Shown: one piece after another, positions 1-5,958 of the stretch
How the letters are laid out: every line of letters begins with the position of its first letter
How positions within the stretch are numbered: the stretch's first letter is position 1
Assembly (NCBI GenBank): GCA_947505565.1
Contig: CANNLB010000205.1
Span: 1-5,958 of the forward strand
DNA: 5,958 nt
Direction: 5' to 3'
Source of the DNA: Acidobacteriota bacterium
Lineage (GTDB): Bacteria > Acidobacteriota > Terriglobia > Bryobacterales > Bryobacteraceae
Made by a program: the position numbers and the translations under genes
Notes under the pieces: model-generated
Told to the model about the DNA's origin: nothing
Database searches by the model: none
Seen by the model: only the letters and a program-made list of their open reading frames with translations

Positions 1-1
1 G

Positions 2-475
2 TTCGATCTGCCGCCGGGGCGAAGCGTGCTCGTGCAGCGCGATGGGTTTTTGGCGGCGCAGCCGACGGTGCAGTTGAACATTGCTCTCGTCAAGAAACTG
101 GGCGCTGGATTCTTTGGCGGCGAGGGCTTTATTCTGCAGAAGCTGACCGGGCCGGGGATCGTGTTCATCCATGGTGGTGGCGATTTTATCGAGTTCCAGT
201 TGGCCCCCGGGGAGCAGTTGCAGGTGGACACCGGATGTATCGTGGCGTTTGAGGAAGCGGTGCAGTACGACATCCAATTTGTGGGTGGGATCAAGACGGC
301 GATCTTCGGTGGAGAAGGGTTATTCCTGGCGACGCTGACCGGACCTGGGCGCGTGATTATTCAGTCGATGACGCTTGACAAGATGCGGCGGGAGTTGGCC
401 CCTGCGGCGACGGGTGGCGGGGATGAGCGCAGTGGACTCGGCGCCATAACAGGTTTGTTTAATTCTGATGACTAA
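2..475 (+). CDS. AIM24 / TIGR00266 family protein, 5' end outside window
   Basis: The frame is open from base 2 and ends at TAA 473-475, giving 157 residues of a gene whose start lies outside the window. The family (named for yeast mitochondrial AIM24) forms a beta-rich fold, and its bacterial members have no settled biochemical role. Two matching segments show the family's internal duplication: FGGEGFILQKLTGPG (coded by 113-157) and FGGEGLFLATLTGPG (305-349). Between them lie APGEQLQVDTGCIVAF and YDIQFVGGIK, which are typical of this family. The tail is short and Gly-rich and ends in FNSDD. I see no signal peptide or membrane segment in the visible part, so a cytoplasmic location is likely but unproven. 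The last 8 bases overlap the next gene, which suggests coupled translation. The family call is firm and the function is unknown. Confidence 0.88.
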   Translation, partial: FDLPPGRSVLVQRDGFLAAQPTVQLNIALVKKLGAGFFGGEGFILQKLTGPGIVFIHGGGDFIEFQLAPGEQLQVDTGCIVAFEEAVQYDIQFVGGIKTAIFGGEGLFLATLTGPGRVIIQSMTLDKMRRELAPAATGGGDERSGLGAITGLFNSDD

Positions 476-1328
476 CGCACAAATCAAGCAGATTCGAGAC
501 GAAGTGGCTGGCCTGCTGGTTAGCCGCTTGGCGGCGGTGCCGGCCGAAGCAGCGGAGTTGCAGCGGGCGGCGCGAGCGCTGCGGCAGGCGGAATCGATTG
601 AGCAGTGGGTTCAGATTGTGGCGGATACCGCGGCTGGATTTACGGAACGGGCCGCGCTGTTTTCGATCGACGGCGACCGGGCGTTGGCGAAGGCGTTACG
701 AGGGACAGGCGGGTTAGTCGCCGAACCGGTGAAACTGGCTGAGGCCGCGGCGCTGCAGCAGGTGGTGGATACGAGCGAGACGGTGGTCTGTTTGACGGCG
801 GCGTCGCAGTTGGGTGCGGCTCTATTTGAGCCCAGGATTTCGACGCGAGCGCACTTGGTGCCGGTGGTCGGCAAGACGCGGGTGCTGGGGATTTTGTACG
901 CCGAAGGGGACCCGAATCTACCGGCTTTGGAGACGTTGGCGGCGTTGGCGGCGGGGTCGCTCGAACTGCGCAAGGCCCAGGTGACGGCACCGCTGATCCA
1001 ACCGGCACCGATGACCGAGCCGGAGCATCGGCATCTGGTGGAGCCGGTGGTCGCGGCGCCGATTCCGGAAGCCGCGCCGGTCGACTGGCGGGCGTTTCGA
1101 GGGGCCAGTGTTGCGGTGGCGAAACTGGTGCTGAGCCATCGCGAAACATTGGCGATGGCGCGGGCGCGGGGCAATGTTTACGCGGCTTTGCGGTTGGAAA
1201 TTGAAGCGGCGAGATTGGCGCATCGCGACCAGTATCCGGGGCGTGAAAATTACCTCGAAGAGGAGTTGCACGCGCGGCTATTCCAGTACGGTGGTCTTCC
1301 CGCCGCCGAGCGCCGAGCCGATGATTAG
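468..1328 (+). CDS. GAF-like domain protein with conserved helical C-terminal region, unknown function
   Basis: This is a 286-residue protein of no recognised function. Residues 1-50 are Ala/Gln/Glu-rich and probably helical. Residues about 45-168 look like a degenerate GAF sensor domain: a first strand RAALFSIDGD (61-70), the pair HLVPVVGKTRVLGILYAEG (129-147), and a closing helix ETLAALAAGSLEL (155-167). A Pro-rich linker covers about 174-205. Residues 210-275 form a charged helical region (LVLSHRETLAMARARG, then YAALRLEIEAAR, then ENYLEEELHARL). It resembles, from memory, tails of acidobacterial GAF or PilZ-type proteins. No kinase, cyclase or DNA-binding motif is visible. ATG 468 lies inside the end of the AIM24 gene (ATGACTAA), and no strong Shine-Dalgarno precedes it, so translational coupling is likely. 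Its TAG (1326-1328) overlaps the opposing cupin remnant. Confidence 0.82.
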   Translation: MTNAQIKQIRDEVAGLLVSRLAAVPAEAAELQRAARALRQAESIEQWVQIVADTAAGFTERAALFSIDGDRALAKALRGTGGLVAEPVKLAEAAALQQVVDTSETVVCLTAASQLGAALFEPRISTRAHLVPVVGKTRVLGILYAEGDPNLPALETLAALAAGSLELRKAQVTAPLIQPAPMTEPEHRHLVEPVVAAPIPEAAPVDWRAFRGASVAVAKLVLSHRETLAMARARGNVYAALRLEIEAARLAHRDQYPGRENYLEEELHARLFQYGGLPAAERRADD

Positions 1329-1705
1329 CGTTTCGCGGCGGGCTCCTTCGTAATTGGGACCCCGCCACGGACGATGAAGAATTCGCCCGCTCGAGCGGGT
1401 TTGGTTTTTTCGCGGTCCAACTTGCGGCTGAAGCCTGGCAGCAGGGAGCCCTTAAGCATAGCCACGCGGGCATGCTGGAAATGCAGAGGGGCGCCGCCTC
1501 AGGCTCCGCCCGGCATCCCAAACGCATACGTGAAGGGCTCGCCGGGCTTGTCTCGATCGCCGTCGAGAACGGCGTGCCTGGGGCCGTCAGCGTCGGCCCG
1601 TTGCCAGGAAATGACGTCAGGGTACCAACCGAAGTTGGCGGGGTCGTGGGCGGCCCAAAGAGCGCTGGCCGGGAGCAGGGCGAAGCTATGACGGGAGAAT
1701 TTCAT
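1325..1705 (-). pseudogene. Decayed exported cupin-fold protein gene, in-frame TGA
   Basis: Reading leftward from ATG 1705-1703, one frame runs 68 codons to TGA (1501-1499) and then 57 more codons to TAA (1327-1325). Both halves match one small cupin protein of a type I associate with Acidobacteria. The N-terminus MKFSRHSFALLPASALWA looks like a short export signal. It is followed by HAVLDGDRDKPGEPFTYAF and, after the stop, HARVAMLKGSLL and ARAGEFFIV. The stop falls where relatives often have Trp, so a TGG-to-TGA change is the simplest reading. Other damage agrees with loss of function. Of the usual metal-ligand set, the first His of HxH is Pro, the Glu is Ala and the last His appears to be Ile. 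The final 25 or so residues expected of the fold are also missing. The ATG lies 62 bases below the sulfatase stop on the same strand. A sequencing error could explain the TGA but not the other changes. Confidence 0.8.
1386..1410 (+). terminator. Possible rho-independent terminator for the AIM24-GAF pair
   Basis: A perfect 14-base palindrome, CCCGCTCGAGCGGG (1386-1399), can fold as a 5-bp GC stem with a TCGA loop. It is followed on the + strand by TTT, GG and six T (1405-1410). It sits 57 bases after the GAF-like gene's stop, in the right orientation to end that transcript. The caveat is that the same bases code, on the other strand, for the DREKTKPARAG stretch of the cupin remnant, so the hairpin and T-run may be a by-product of those codons. 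Confidence 0.45.
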
Positions 1706-1707
1706 GA

Positions 1708-1748
1708 GTCGATTATGACCGGGAATCGACGCACAAACTCTCCGATTC
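1708..1748 (-). repeat. Three-armed inverted repeat upstream of the cupin start
   Basis: The gap between the sulfatase and the cupin remnant holds GTCGATT (1708-1714), GAATCGAC (1723-1730) and CGATTC (1743-1748). The middle arm can pair with the left arm (7 bp, 9-base loop) or with the right arm (6 bp, 14-base loop), but not with both at once. In the - strand RNA the first pairing ends 2 bases before the cupin ATG and would cover its initiation region. No U-run follows, so it is not a simple terminator. A regulatory role is only a possibility, because arms this short can arise by chance. Confidence 0.35.
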
Positions 1749-1767
1749 TTGCGCTGACATGGGAGCT

Positions 1768-3225
1768 CTAGTTGGTTTTTTTCTTGTACGTATAAGTGGG
1801 GAAGTCGAAGTCAAAGTTGGTGCGAGGGGGCAGCGATTTGGCGTTCGTCGTGGGGATCGCCCGAGCCAATTCGGCTTTGAGCTTGGTGTGCTTTGGATCG
1901 CTCGCTATATTGCGCCATTCGTGGGGATCGGCGATGCAATCGTAGAGCTCTTCCGAGCCGTCCTTGTAGCGAATGTAACGCCACTGTTCGGTGCGGACGG
2001 CGTGATTGCCTTCGAGATAAGTGATGACGGCGGGTGGGCGCTTGGCGTTCGGGTTGCGGAGTTGCGGGGTCAGGCTCAGACCCTCGTTGCGCGGGTTTTT
2101 GGGTAGGCCGCAAAGGTCGACGAGCGTGGGGTAGAGATCGAGCAGGCTGACGGCCTGTGGGCGCGCTACGCCGGGTTTAGCGGTTCCCGGACCGGCGATA
2201 ATCATCGGCACGTGCGTCGATCGCTGCCAAAGGGTGGACTTGTGCCAATGTTTTTTTTCGCCGAGATGCCAGCCGTTGTCGGACCAGAAGACGATGACGG
2301 TATTCTTGGCATGGGCCGATTGGTCGAGGGCGTCGAGGAGTTGGCCGATCATGGCATCGGCGAAGGAGATGCAGGCGAGATAGGAGCGGATGGCGTCCTT
2401 ATGCTTGCCGGTACTGACAATGCGTTCGTGTTCGACGCGCCGAAAGGCGGCGAACTCCTGGCCGATTTTGGGGATGTCGTCGAGGTCGTCTTCGGGTGCT
2501 TCTGGAAGGCGAACCTTGTCTGCCGGGTAGAGGTCGAAATACTTTTGGGGGGCGTACATCGGAATATGGGGATGCCACAATCCGATGGCGAGGAAGAACG
2601 GCTTCGCGTGCGTTTTCCCGAGGAAACCGGTGCCGAAATCGATGGCGCGCTGGTCGCCGTAGGCGCGTTCTTCATAGGGTAGGACGCCCCAATCGAACTC
2701 ACCCTGGAACTTGTCCAAACCATTGAGCGGGATGGCCGGTGGGGCCGGGACGCGTTTGTTCCACGGGTACCAGTCGGCGCGGCGATACCACGGGTCGTCG
2801 AAGACTTGCAGTTGGAACTCGTCCCACTGCGACGGCGGATTGTTCCCGGCCGTGTGATGGAACACTTTGCCTGCCCCGGCGACGTGGTAGCCGTGCTTCC
2901 GGAAATACATGGGGAGGGTGACGGCGTCGGGGAGCACGGGCGGCCAGAACTGGTCGTTGTCGTAGATGCCGGTGGAGGAAGCCCGCTGGCCCGTCAGCAG
3001 GGCGGTGCGGGAGGGGTTACAGAGCGGGGAAGCGCAGTGGGCGTTGGCGAACAGAACGCCGCGCTGAGCTAGCCGGTCGATATTGGGTGTTTGGACGCCG
3101 GGGTAGCCTTTCAGGCAGCCGACCCAGTCGTTCATATCGTCGACCGAGATGAACAATACGTTCGGTTGCTTGGGAGCGGCAAGGGCGACCGAAGCGGAGG
3201 CGAGGAAGGAGCGGCGAGTGAGCAT
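1768..3225 (-). CDS. Tat-exported type I sulfatase, iduronate-2-sulfatase-like
   Basis: This 485-residue arylsulfatase-superfamily enzyme is predicted to hydrolyse sulfate esters, probably on a sugar, outside the cytoplasm. The N-terminus has a twin-arginine signal (TRRSFLA, residues 3-9, then an Ala-rich core). NVLFISVDDMNDW supplies the metal ligands D29 and D30. CNPSRTALLTG (69-79) is the sulfatase signature, with C69 the residue to be converted to formylglycine. K120 and H123 lie in GKVFH, H218 in WHPH, and D316/N317 in FWSDNGWHLGE, with K329 following. All expected catalytic positions are therefore intact. GKVFH and the DDMNDW start point to the iduronate-2-sulfatase-like branch, but the substrate cannot be read from sequence. 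The ATG lies 4 bases after the metW stop and no Shine-Dalgarno is evident, so translation probably depends on metW. A maturase must be encoded elsewhere. Confidence 0.94.
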   Translation of the reverse strand: MLTRRSFLASASVALAAPKQPNVLFISVDDMNDWVGCLKGYPGVQTPNIDRLAQRGVLFANAHCASPLCNPSRTALLTGQRASSTGIYDNDQFWPPVLPDAVTLPMYFRKHGYHVAGAGKVFHHTAGNNPPSQWDEFQLQVFDDPWYRRADWYPWNKRVPAPPAIPLNGLDKFQGEFDWGVLPYEERAYGDQRAIDFGTGFLGKTHAKPFFLAIGLWHPHIPMYAPQKYFDLYPADKVRLPEAPEDDLDDIPKIGQEFAAFRRVEHERIVSTGKHKDAIRSYLACISFADAMIGQLLDALDQSAHAKNTVIVFWSDNGWHLGEKKHWHKSTLWQRSTHVPMIIAGPGTAKPGVARPQAVSLLDLYPTLVDLCGLPKNPRNEGLSLTPQLRNPNAKRPPAVITYLEGNHAVRTEQWRYIRYKDGSEELYDCIADPHEWRNIASDPKHTKLKAELARAIPTTNAKSLPPRTNFDFDFPTYTYKKKTN

Positions 3226-3229
3226 GGCT

Positions 3230-3859
3230 TTAGCGGTGACGGCGAACTAAATAAACTGCGGTTTCAGCCAACAGGTTGGGCATCATTTTTACCTCGCGGT
3301 TGCCGTCGAGGAAAACGCGCTTTTCGATATGCCACTCTTCGCGGGCAGCCAGGATCTCGAAGTCGTCGATTGTGAAGAAATGGATGTTGGGCGAGTCGAA
3401 CCAATCGTGAGGGAACCGGGTTGTTTTGGGGGCTCGTCCAGTGAACAAGTGGGCTAGTCGGACGCGCCAGTGGCCGAAATTTGGAAAGGCAACCAGGGCG
3501 CGGCGGCCGACGCGGAGCATGTCGTTCAGCACCTGCAGCGGCTGACGAACCTCCTGCAGGGTCTGGCTGAGGATGACGTAGTCGAAGGCCTGGTCGGGGT
3601 AATCAGCCAGGCATTCTTCGATGTCACCTTGGTAGCAGCTGACTCCTTTAGCAATCGCCTTCTGCACCTTTGCGCCATCCATTTCGACTCCGCGCACATC
3701 GACGTCCTTGTTGTCGGCGAGCCAACTCAGCAGTTCTCCGTCGCCGCAGCCAAGATCGAGGACGCACGTCTGGGGCGCGACGATTTCACTGAAAATGGCA
3801 TAGTCGCCACGACCGAGCAGGTCGCGTACAAACGGATCGTTATTGCTGGCCGGGGTCAT
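3230..3859 (-). CDS. metW: Methionine biosynthesis protein MetW
   Basis: This 209-residue protein has a class I methyltransferase-like fold and full family length. VLDLGCGDGELLSWL (33-47) is the SAM-binding glycine loop, with E59 (in RGVEMD) at the end of the second strand. FDYVILSQTLQEV (92-104) and FPNFGHWRVR (125-134) are hallmarks of MetW rather than of general methyltransferases. FPHDWFDSPNIHFFTIDDFE follows, as in the family. MetW accompanies MetX in many bacteria and is thought to support the homoserine acyltransferase step; no methyl acceptor is established. The start ATG overlaps the metX stop (ATGA). An AAAGGAG ribosome-binding site lies 10 bases upstream within metX, so this start is well supported. 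The downstream sulfatase begins 4 bases after the TAA. Confidence 0.95.
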   Translation of the reverse strand: MTPASNNDPFVRDLLGRGDYAIFSEIVAPQTCVLDLGCGDGELLSWLADNKDVDVRGVEMDGAKVQKAIAKGVSCYQGDIEECLADYPDQAFDYVILSQTLQEVRQPLQVLNDMLRVGRRALVAFPNFGHWRVRLAHLFTGRAPKTTRFPHDWFDSPNIHFFTIDDFEILAAREEWHIEKRVFLDGNREVKMMPNLLAETAVYLVRRHR

Positions 3860-4947
3860 CGGCGGTTCACTCCTTTGGTGACGCGGACGAGGAATCCTTT
3901 CACGATCTCCGATTGTTCTTCGACCTCGACGAGGAAGGCGTCGTGGCCGTACTTGGAGGTGAGTTCGATATAGGCCACGTCCTGATTGCGACGCCGCAGG
4001 GCGCTCACCACCTCCTGCGACTGATAGGACGGATAGAGCCAGTCAGAGGTGAAGCTGATAACGAGAAACTTGGTCTTCGATCGTTCCAGCACCGCGGTCA
4101 GAGACTGTTGGCCGGCCGCGAGATCGAACAGGTCCATGGCCTTGGTGATGTAAAGATACGAGTTCGCGTCGAAGCGGTCGACAAACTGGCTGCCGCGATA
4201 GCGGAGGTAGCTTTCGACTTCAAAGATGCCTTGGTCTTCCCGTTGGCGGCGGCCGAATTTCTGGCGCATCGACTCATCGCTCATGTACGTAATATGCCCA
4301 ACCATACGCGCCACGGCGAGCCCGCGGCCCGGCAGTTTCCCGCCGTAGTAGTTGCCGTCGCTCCAGTCTGGATCGGCCGTGATGGCTTGACGCCCCACTT
4401 CGTTGAAGGCGATCTGCTGGGCGCTGTGGCGCGGGGTGGTGGCGATGGGGATAGCGGAGGCGACACGATCAGGGTAGCGGGCCGCCCATTCGAGTACCTG
4501 CATGCCGCCCATCGAGCCGCCGGCAACGGAGAGCAGTTTCTCAATGCCGAGCGATTCGATGAGCTTGGCCTGCAGTCGGACCATGTCGCCGATGGTGATC
4601 ACCGGAAACGTCATCGCGAAGATCTCGCCCGTCGCGGGGTTGATGGAGCCGGGACCAGTGGTGCCGCGGCAGCCGCCCAAAACGTTTGAACAAATGACGA
4701 AGTACTGGTCGGTGTCGAAGCCGCGGCCGGGGCCGATCATGCTGTCCCACCAGCCTTTTTGTTGGGTTTGTTCGTCAATGCCCGCCGCGTGGGCATCGCC
4801 GGAAAAGGCGTGCATGACAAGGATCGCGTTGGAGCGATCAGCGTTTAATGTGCCGTAAGTTTGATAAGCGACGTCGACCGGAGCGAGGGTTACCCCACAA
4901 TCCAACTCCAAGGCTGCGAACCGCTTCGATTGCGTAGAAACGACCAT
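3856..4947 (-). CDS. metX: Homoserine O-acetyltransferase MetX
   Basis: This 363-residue alpha/beta-hydrolase acyltransferase moves an acyl group, normally acetyl from acetyl-CoA, onto the hydroxyl of homoserine. The product is the substrate for direct sulfhydrylation or transsulfuration to homocysteine and methionine. The catalytic triad is visible as S145 in GGSMGG (143-148), D302 in SFTSDWLYPS, and H335 in YGHDAF. NVLGGCRGTTGPGSINP (88-104) and FPVITIGDMVRLQ (114-126) are family-typical. Some MetX-like enzymes use succinyl-CoA, and I cannot settle the donor by eye. Length and start are normal: ATG 4947 has AAGGA 8 bases upstream. metX heads the - strand run, overlapping metW by 4 bases. 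Its start lies only 27 bases from the divergent ceramidase-like gene. No SAM riboswitch fits in that gap. Confidence 0.96.
   Translation of the reverse strand: MVVSTQSKRFAALELDCGVTLAPVDVAYQTYGTLNADRSNAILVMHAFSGDAHAAGIDEQTQQKGWWDSMIGPGRGFDTDQYFVICSNVLGGCRGTTGPGSINPATGEIFAMTFPVITIGDMVRLQAKLIESLGIEKLLSVAGGSMGGMQVLEWAARYPDRVASAIPIATTPRHSAQQIAFNEVGRQAITADPDWSDGNYYGGKLPGRGLAVARMVGHITYMSDESMRQKFGRRQREDQGIFEVESYLRYRGSQFVDRFDANSYLYITKAMDLFDLAAGQQSLTAVLERSKTKFLVISFTSDWLYPSYQSQEVVSALRRRNQDVAYIELTSKYGHDAFLVEVEEQSEIVKGFLVRVTKGVNRR
3870..3876 (-). promoter_or_regulatory. Ribosome-binding site of metW
   Basis: The - strand reads AAAGGAG, then 10 bases, then the metW ATG. It lies inside the last codons of metX and fixes the metW start at the ATGA overlap. 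It is the best Shine-Dalgarno in this gene run. Confidence 0.75.
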
Positions 4948-4955
4948 GACAGGAA

Positions 4956-4960
4956 TCCTT
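4956..4960 (-). promoter_or_regulatory. Ribosome-binding site of metX
   Basis: AAGGA on the - strand stands 8 bases before the metX ATG (4947) and supports that start. It occupies the left half of the 27-base divergent gap. Confidence 0.65.
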
Positions 4961-4961
4961 G

Positions 4962-4967
4962 TAGGAT
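4962..4967 (+). promoter_or_regulatory. Ribosome-binding site of the ceramidase-like gene
   Basis: TAGGAT on the + strand contains AGGA (4963-4966), 8 bases before the ATG at 4975. It supports that start, as does the signal peptide that begins there. TAGGAT also loosely resembles a -10 box, but it is too close to the ATG and has no matching -35. Confidence 0.6.
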
Positions 4968-4974
4968 AACAGGC

Positions 4975-5958
4975 ATGTTGCGATTGGCTATCGTCTTGTT
5001 CTTAGTGATGGTGATGACCCCGGTGCTCTGGGGGCAATGGCGCGTCGGGCGCGCGGAGGTGGATATCACGCCACCGGCTCGGATGCCGATGGCCGGGTAC
5101 TACTATGTCCGTCTGAACGAGGGCACCCATGATCCGCTTTTTGCCAAGGCAATGGTGGTGGAGCAAGCTGGCGTGCGGATGGCGCTGGTGGCCGTTGACT
5201 ACGTGCAGATTCCCCGCGCGTTTGTCGAAGAAGCGCGAGCGCTGATTGCCGCGCGGACAGGAATCCCGACGACGCATGTCATGATTTCGGCCACCCATTC
5301 CCACACGGGCCCTGAGTTGGGAGCCCGGCTGCGCAGCGTGGAGCCAGATATCGACGCGTTGGCGAAAGGCTTTTGGAAGCGGATCCCCGAGTTGATTGCG
5401 GCCAGCGTAGAAAAGGCGGTCGCCGCGCTGGCACCGTCGGAGATCAGCGTCGGCGTGGGCCGCGAAGACACGATCAGCTTCATCCGCCGCTTTCGCCTGA
5501 TCGATGGCACCACGGGGTGGAATCCCGGAAAGAAGAATCCAAAGATTGTGCGAGCGCTGGGGGCGATCGATCCCGACGTGGCCGTGGTGACGGGCGGCAA
5601 CGGTGCCTCTGTCAACTTCGCGCTCCATCTTGATACCGTGGGTGGGGCTCAGTTTTCGGCCGACTATGCGTATGCTTTGAGCCGGAGCCTGCGGGAGGTG
5701 AAAGGGCCGGGGTTCTCGACCCTGTTCACGATCGGCTGTGCGGGGAACATCAACCACATCGATGTTTCGCATAACCGGCCGCAGAAGGGTCACGGGGAGG
5801 CGGCGCGGATCGGGACCGTGTTGGCGGCCGCCGTGCTGAAGACTATGGAAAGAATGACGCCGGTGGAGCCGCAGCCGGTGCGCGTTTCGACCCGGCTGGT
5901 CGGGCTGCCGCCCGCGGCATACACGGCGGAGGAAGCAGAGCGGGCGAAGGTGGTGGTG
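4975..5958 (+). CDS. Secreted neutral/alkaline ceramidase-like protein, 3' end outside window
   Basis: The frame stays open for 328 codons from ATG 4975 to the window edge. Residues 1-20 form a hydrophobic signal peptide (LRLAIVLFLVMVM core, likely cut near LWG/Q). The mature part begins RVGRAEVDITPP (23-34), the usual opening of the neutral/alkaline non-lysosomal ceramidase N-terminal domain. HDPLFAKAMVV (52-62), ISATHSHTGPEL (104-115; H108/H110), NFALHLD (214-220; H218) and SADYAYAL (228-235) follow in family order. The His residues match the zinc-ligand regions. Where true ceramidases have GDVSPN with the Ser nucleophile, this protein reads GNINHI (257-262). It is therefore probably one of the broad bacterial relatives with an unknown, perhaps non-ceramide, substrate. 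It is exported to the periplasm or beyond. It is divergent from metX and shows no functional link to it. Confidence 0.88.
   Translation, partial: MLRLAIVLFLVMVMTPVLWGQWRVGRAEVDITPPARMPMAGYYYVRLNEGTHDPLFAKAMVVEQAGVRMALVAVDYVQIPRAFVEEARALIAARTGIPTTHVMISATHSHTGPELGARLRSVEPDIDALAKGFWKRIPELIAASVEKAVAALAPSEISVGVGREDTISFIRRFRLIDGTTGWNPGKKNPKIVRALGAIDPDVAVVTGGNGASVNFALHLDTVGGAQFSADYAYALSRSLREVKGPGFSTLFTIGCAGNINHIDVSHNRPQKGHGEAARIGTVLAAAVLKTMERMTPVEPQPVRVSTRLVGLPPAAYTAEEAERAKVVV

Noticed and set aside
1499..1501. TGA in the cupin frame as a selenocysteine or recoded Trp codon
   Set aside because: The other genes here terminate normally (metX at TGA), I see no SECIS-like hairpin just after the codon, and further ligand losses and truncation fit decay better.
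640..1527. 295-codon open frame on the - strand
   Set aside because: It is Pro/Arg/Ser-rich low-complexity translation opposite the GAF-like gene, typical of a GC-rich shadow. It runs out of frame across the cupin remnant.
1374..1771. Two + strand frames (1374-1691 and 1472-1771) covering the apparent gap
   Set aside because: Both are antisense to the cupin remnant, which gives a recognisable protein while these give none.
2212..2682. 156-codon open frame on the + strand inside the sulfatase region
   Set aside because: It is antisense to the conserved centre of the sulfatase. Its acidic, Gly-rich product is what the reverse reading of that gene would give.
3913..4689. 258-codon open frame on the + strand opposite metX
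   Set aside because: It is fully antisense to metX, whose catalytic motifs are intact. Long antisense frames are expected at this GC content, and the translation shows no recognisable domain.
4948..4974. SAM or other methionine riboswitch ahead of metX
   Set aside because: The leader between the two divergent starts is only 27 bases, and I found no riboswitch-like helices in the adjacent - strand sequence.
5002..5793. 263-codon open frame on the - strand with a His-rich end
   Set aside because: It is antisense to the ceramidase-like gene, which has a signal peptide and family motifs. The His run is only the complement of GTGATGGTGATG codons in that signal peptide.

Overview
The window reads as an ordinary chromosomal stretch of a GC-rich, Gram-negative-type bacterium. 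The best guess is an acidobacterium of the Solibacter/Bryobacter kind. This rests on gene style: a Tat-exported sulfatase, a secreted ceramidase-like protein, a small exported cupin, an AIM24-family protein, and a GAF-like protein whose helical tail resembles ones I associate with Acidobacteria. It is an inference, not a phylogenetic result. There are no mobile elements, CRISPR arrays, rRNA or tRNA genes.

Left part (2-1328, + strand): the 3' part of an AIM24/TIGR00266 gene overlaps by 8 bases a GAF-like orphan gene. The stop of the GAF-like gene overlaps by 4 bases, tail to tail, the final stop of a decayed cupin gene on the other strand (1325-1705). That remnant is not visible as a single ORF, because an in-frame TGA at 1499-1501 splits it.

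Centre (1325-4947, - strand): a compact run reads right to left as metX, metW, sulfatase and cupin remnant. metX and metW overlap by ATGA. metW and the sulfatase are 4 bases apart. The sulfatase and the cupin are 62 bases apart. MetX and MetW make the activated homoserine for methionine synthesis. The sulfatase could supply sulfate from sulfated organics, so the run may link sulfur scavenging to sulfur assimilation; this is inferred from context only.

Right part (4975-5958, + strand): a secreted protein with the neutral/alkaline ceramidase N-terminal fold starts 27 bases from metX, divergently, and runs off the window. The zinc-ligand histidines expected in the family are present. The serine nucleophile of true ceramidases is replaced by Asn.

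Nothing here amounts to a clearly new system. The points most worth a second look are the hidden cupin pseudogene, the metXW-sulfatase coupling, the very tight divergent start region, and the orphan GAF-like protein.
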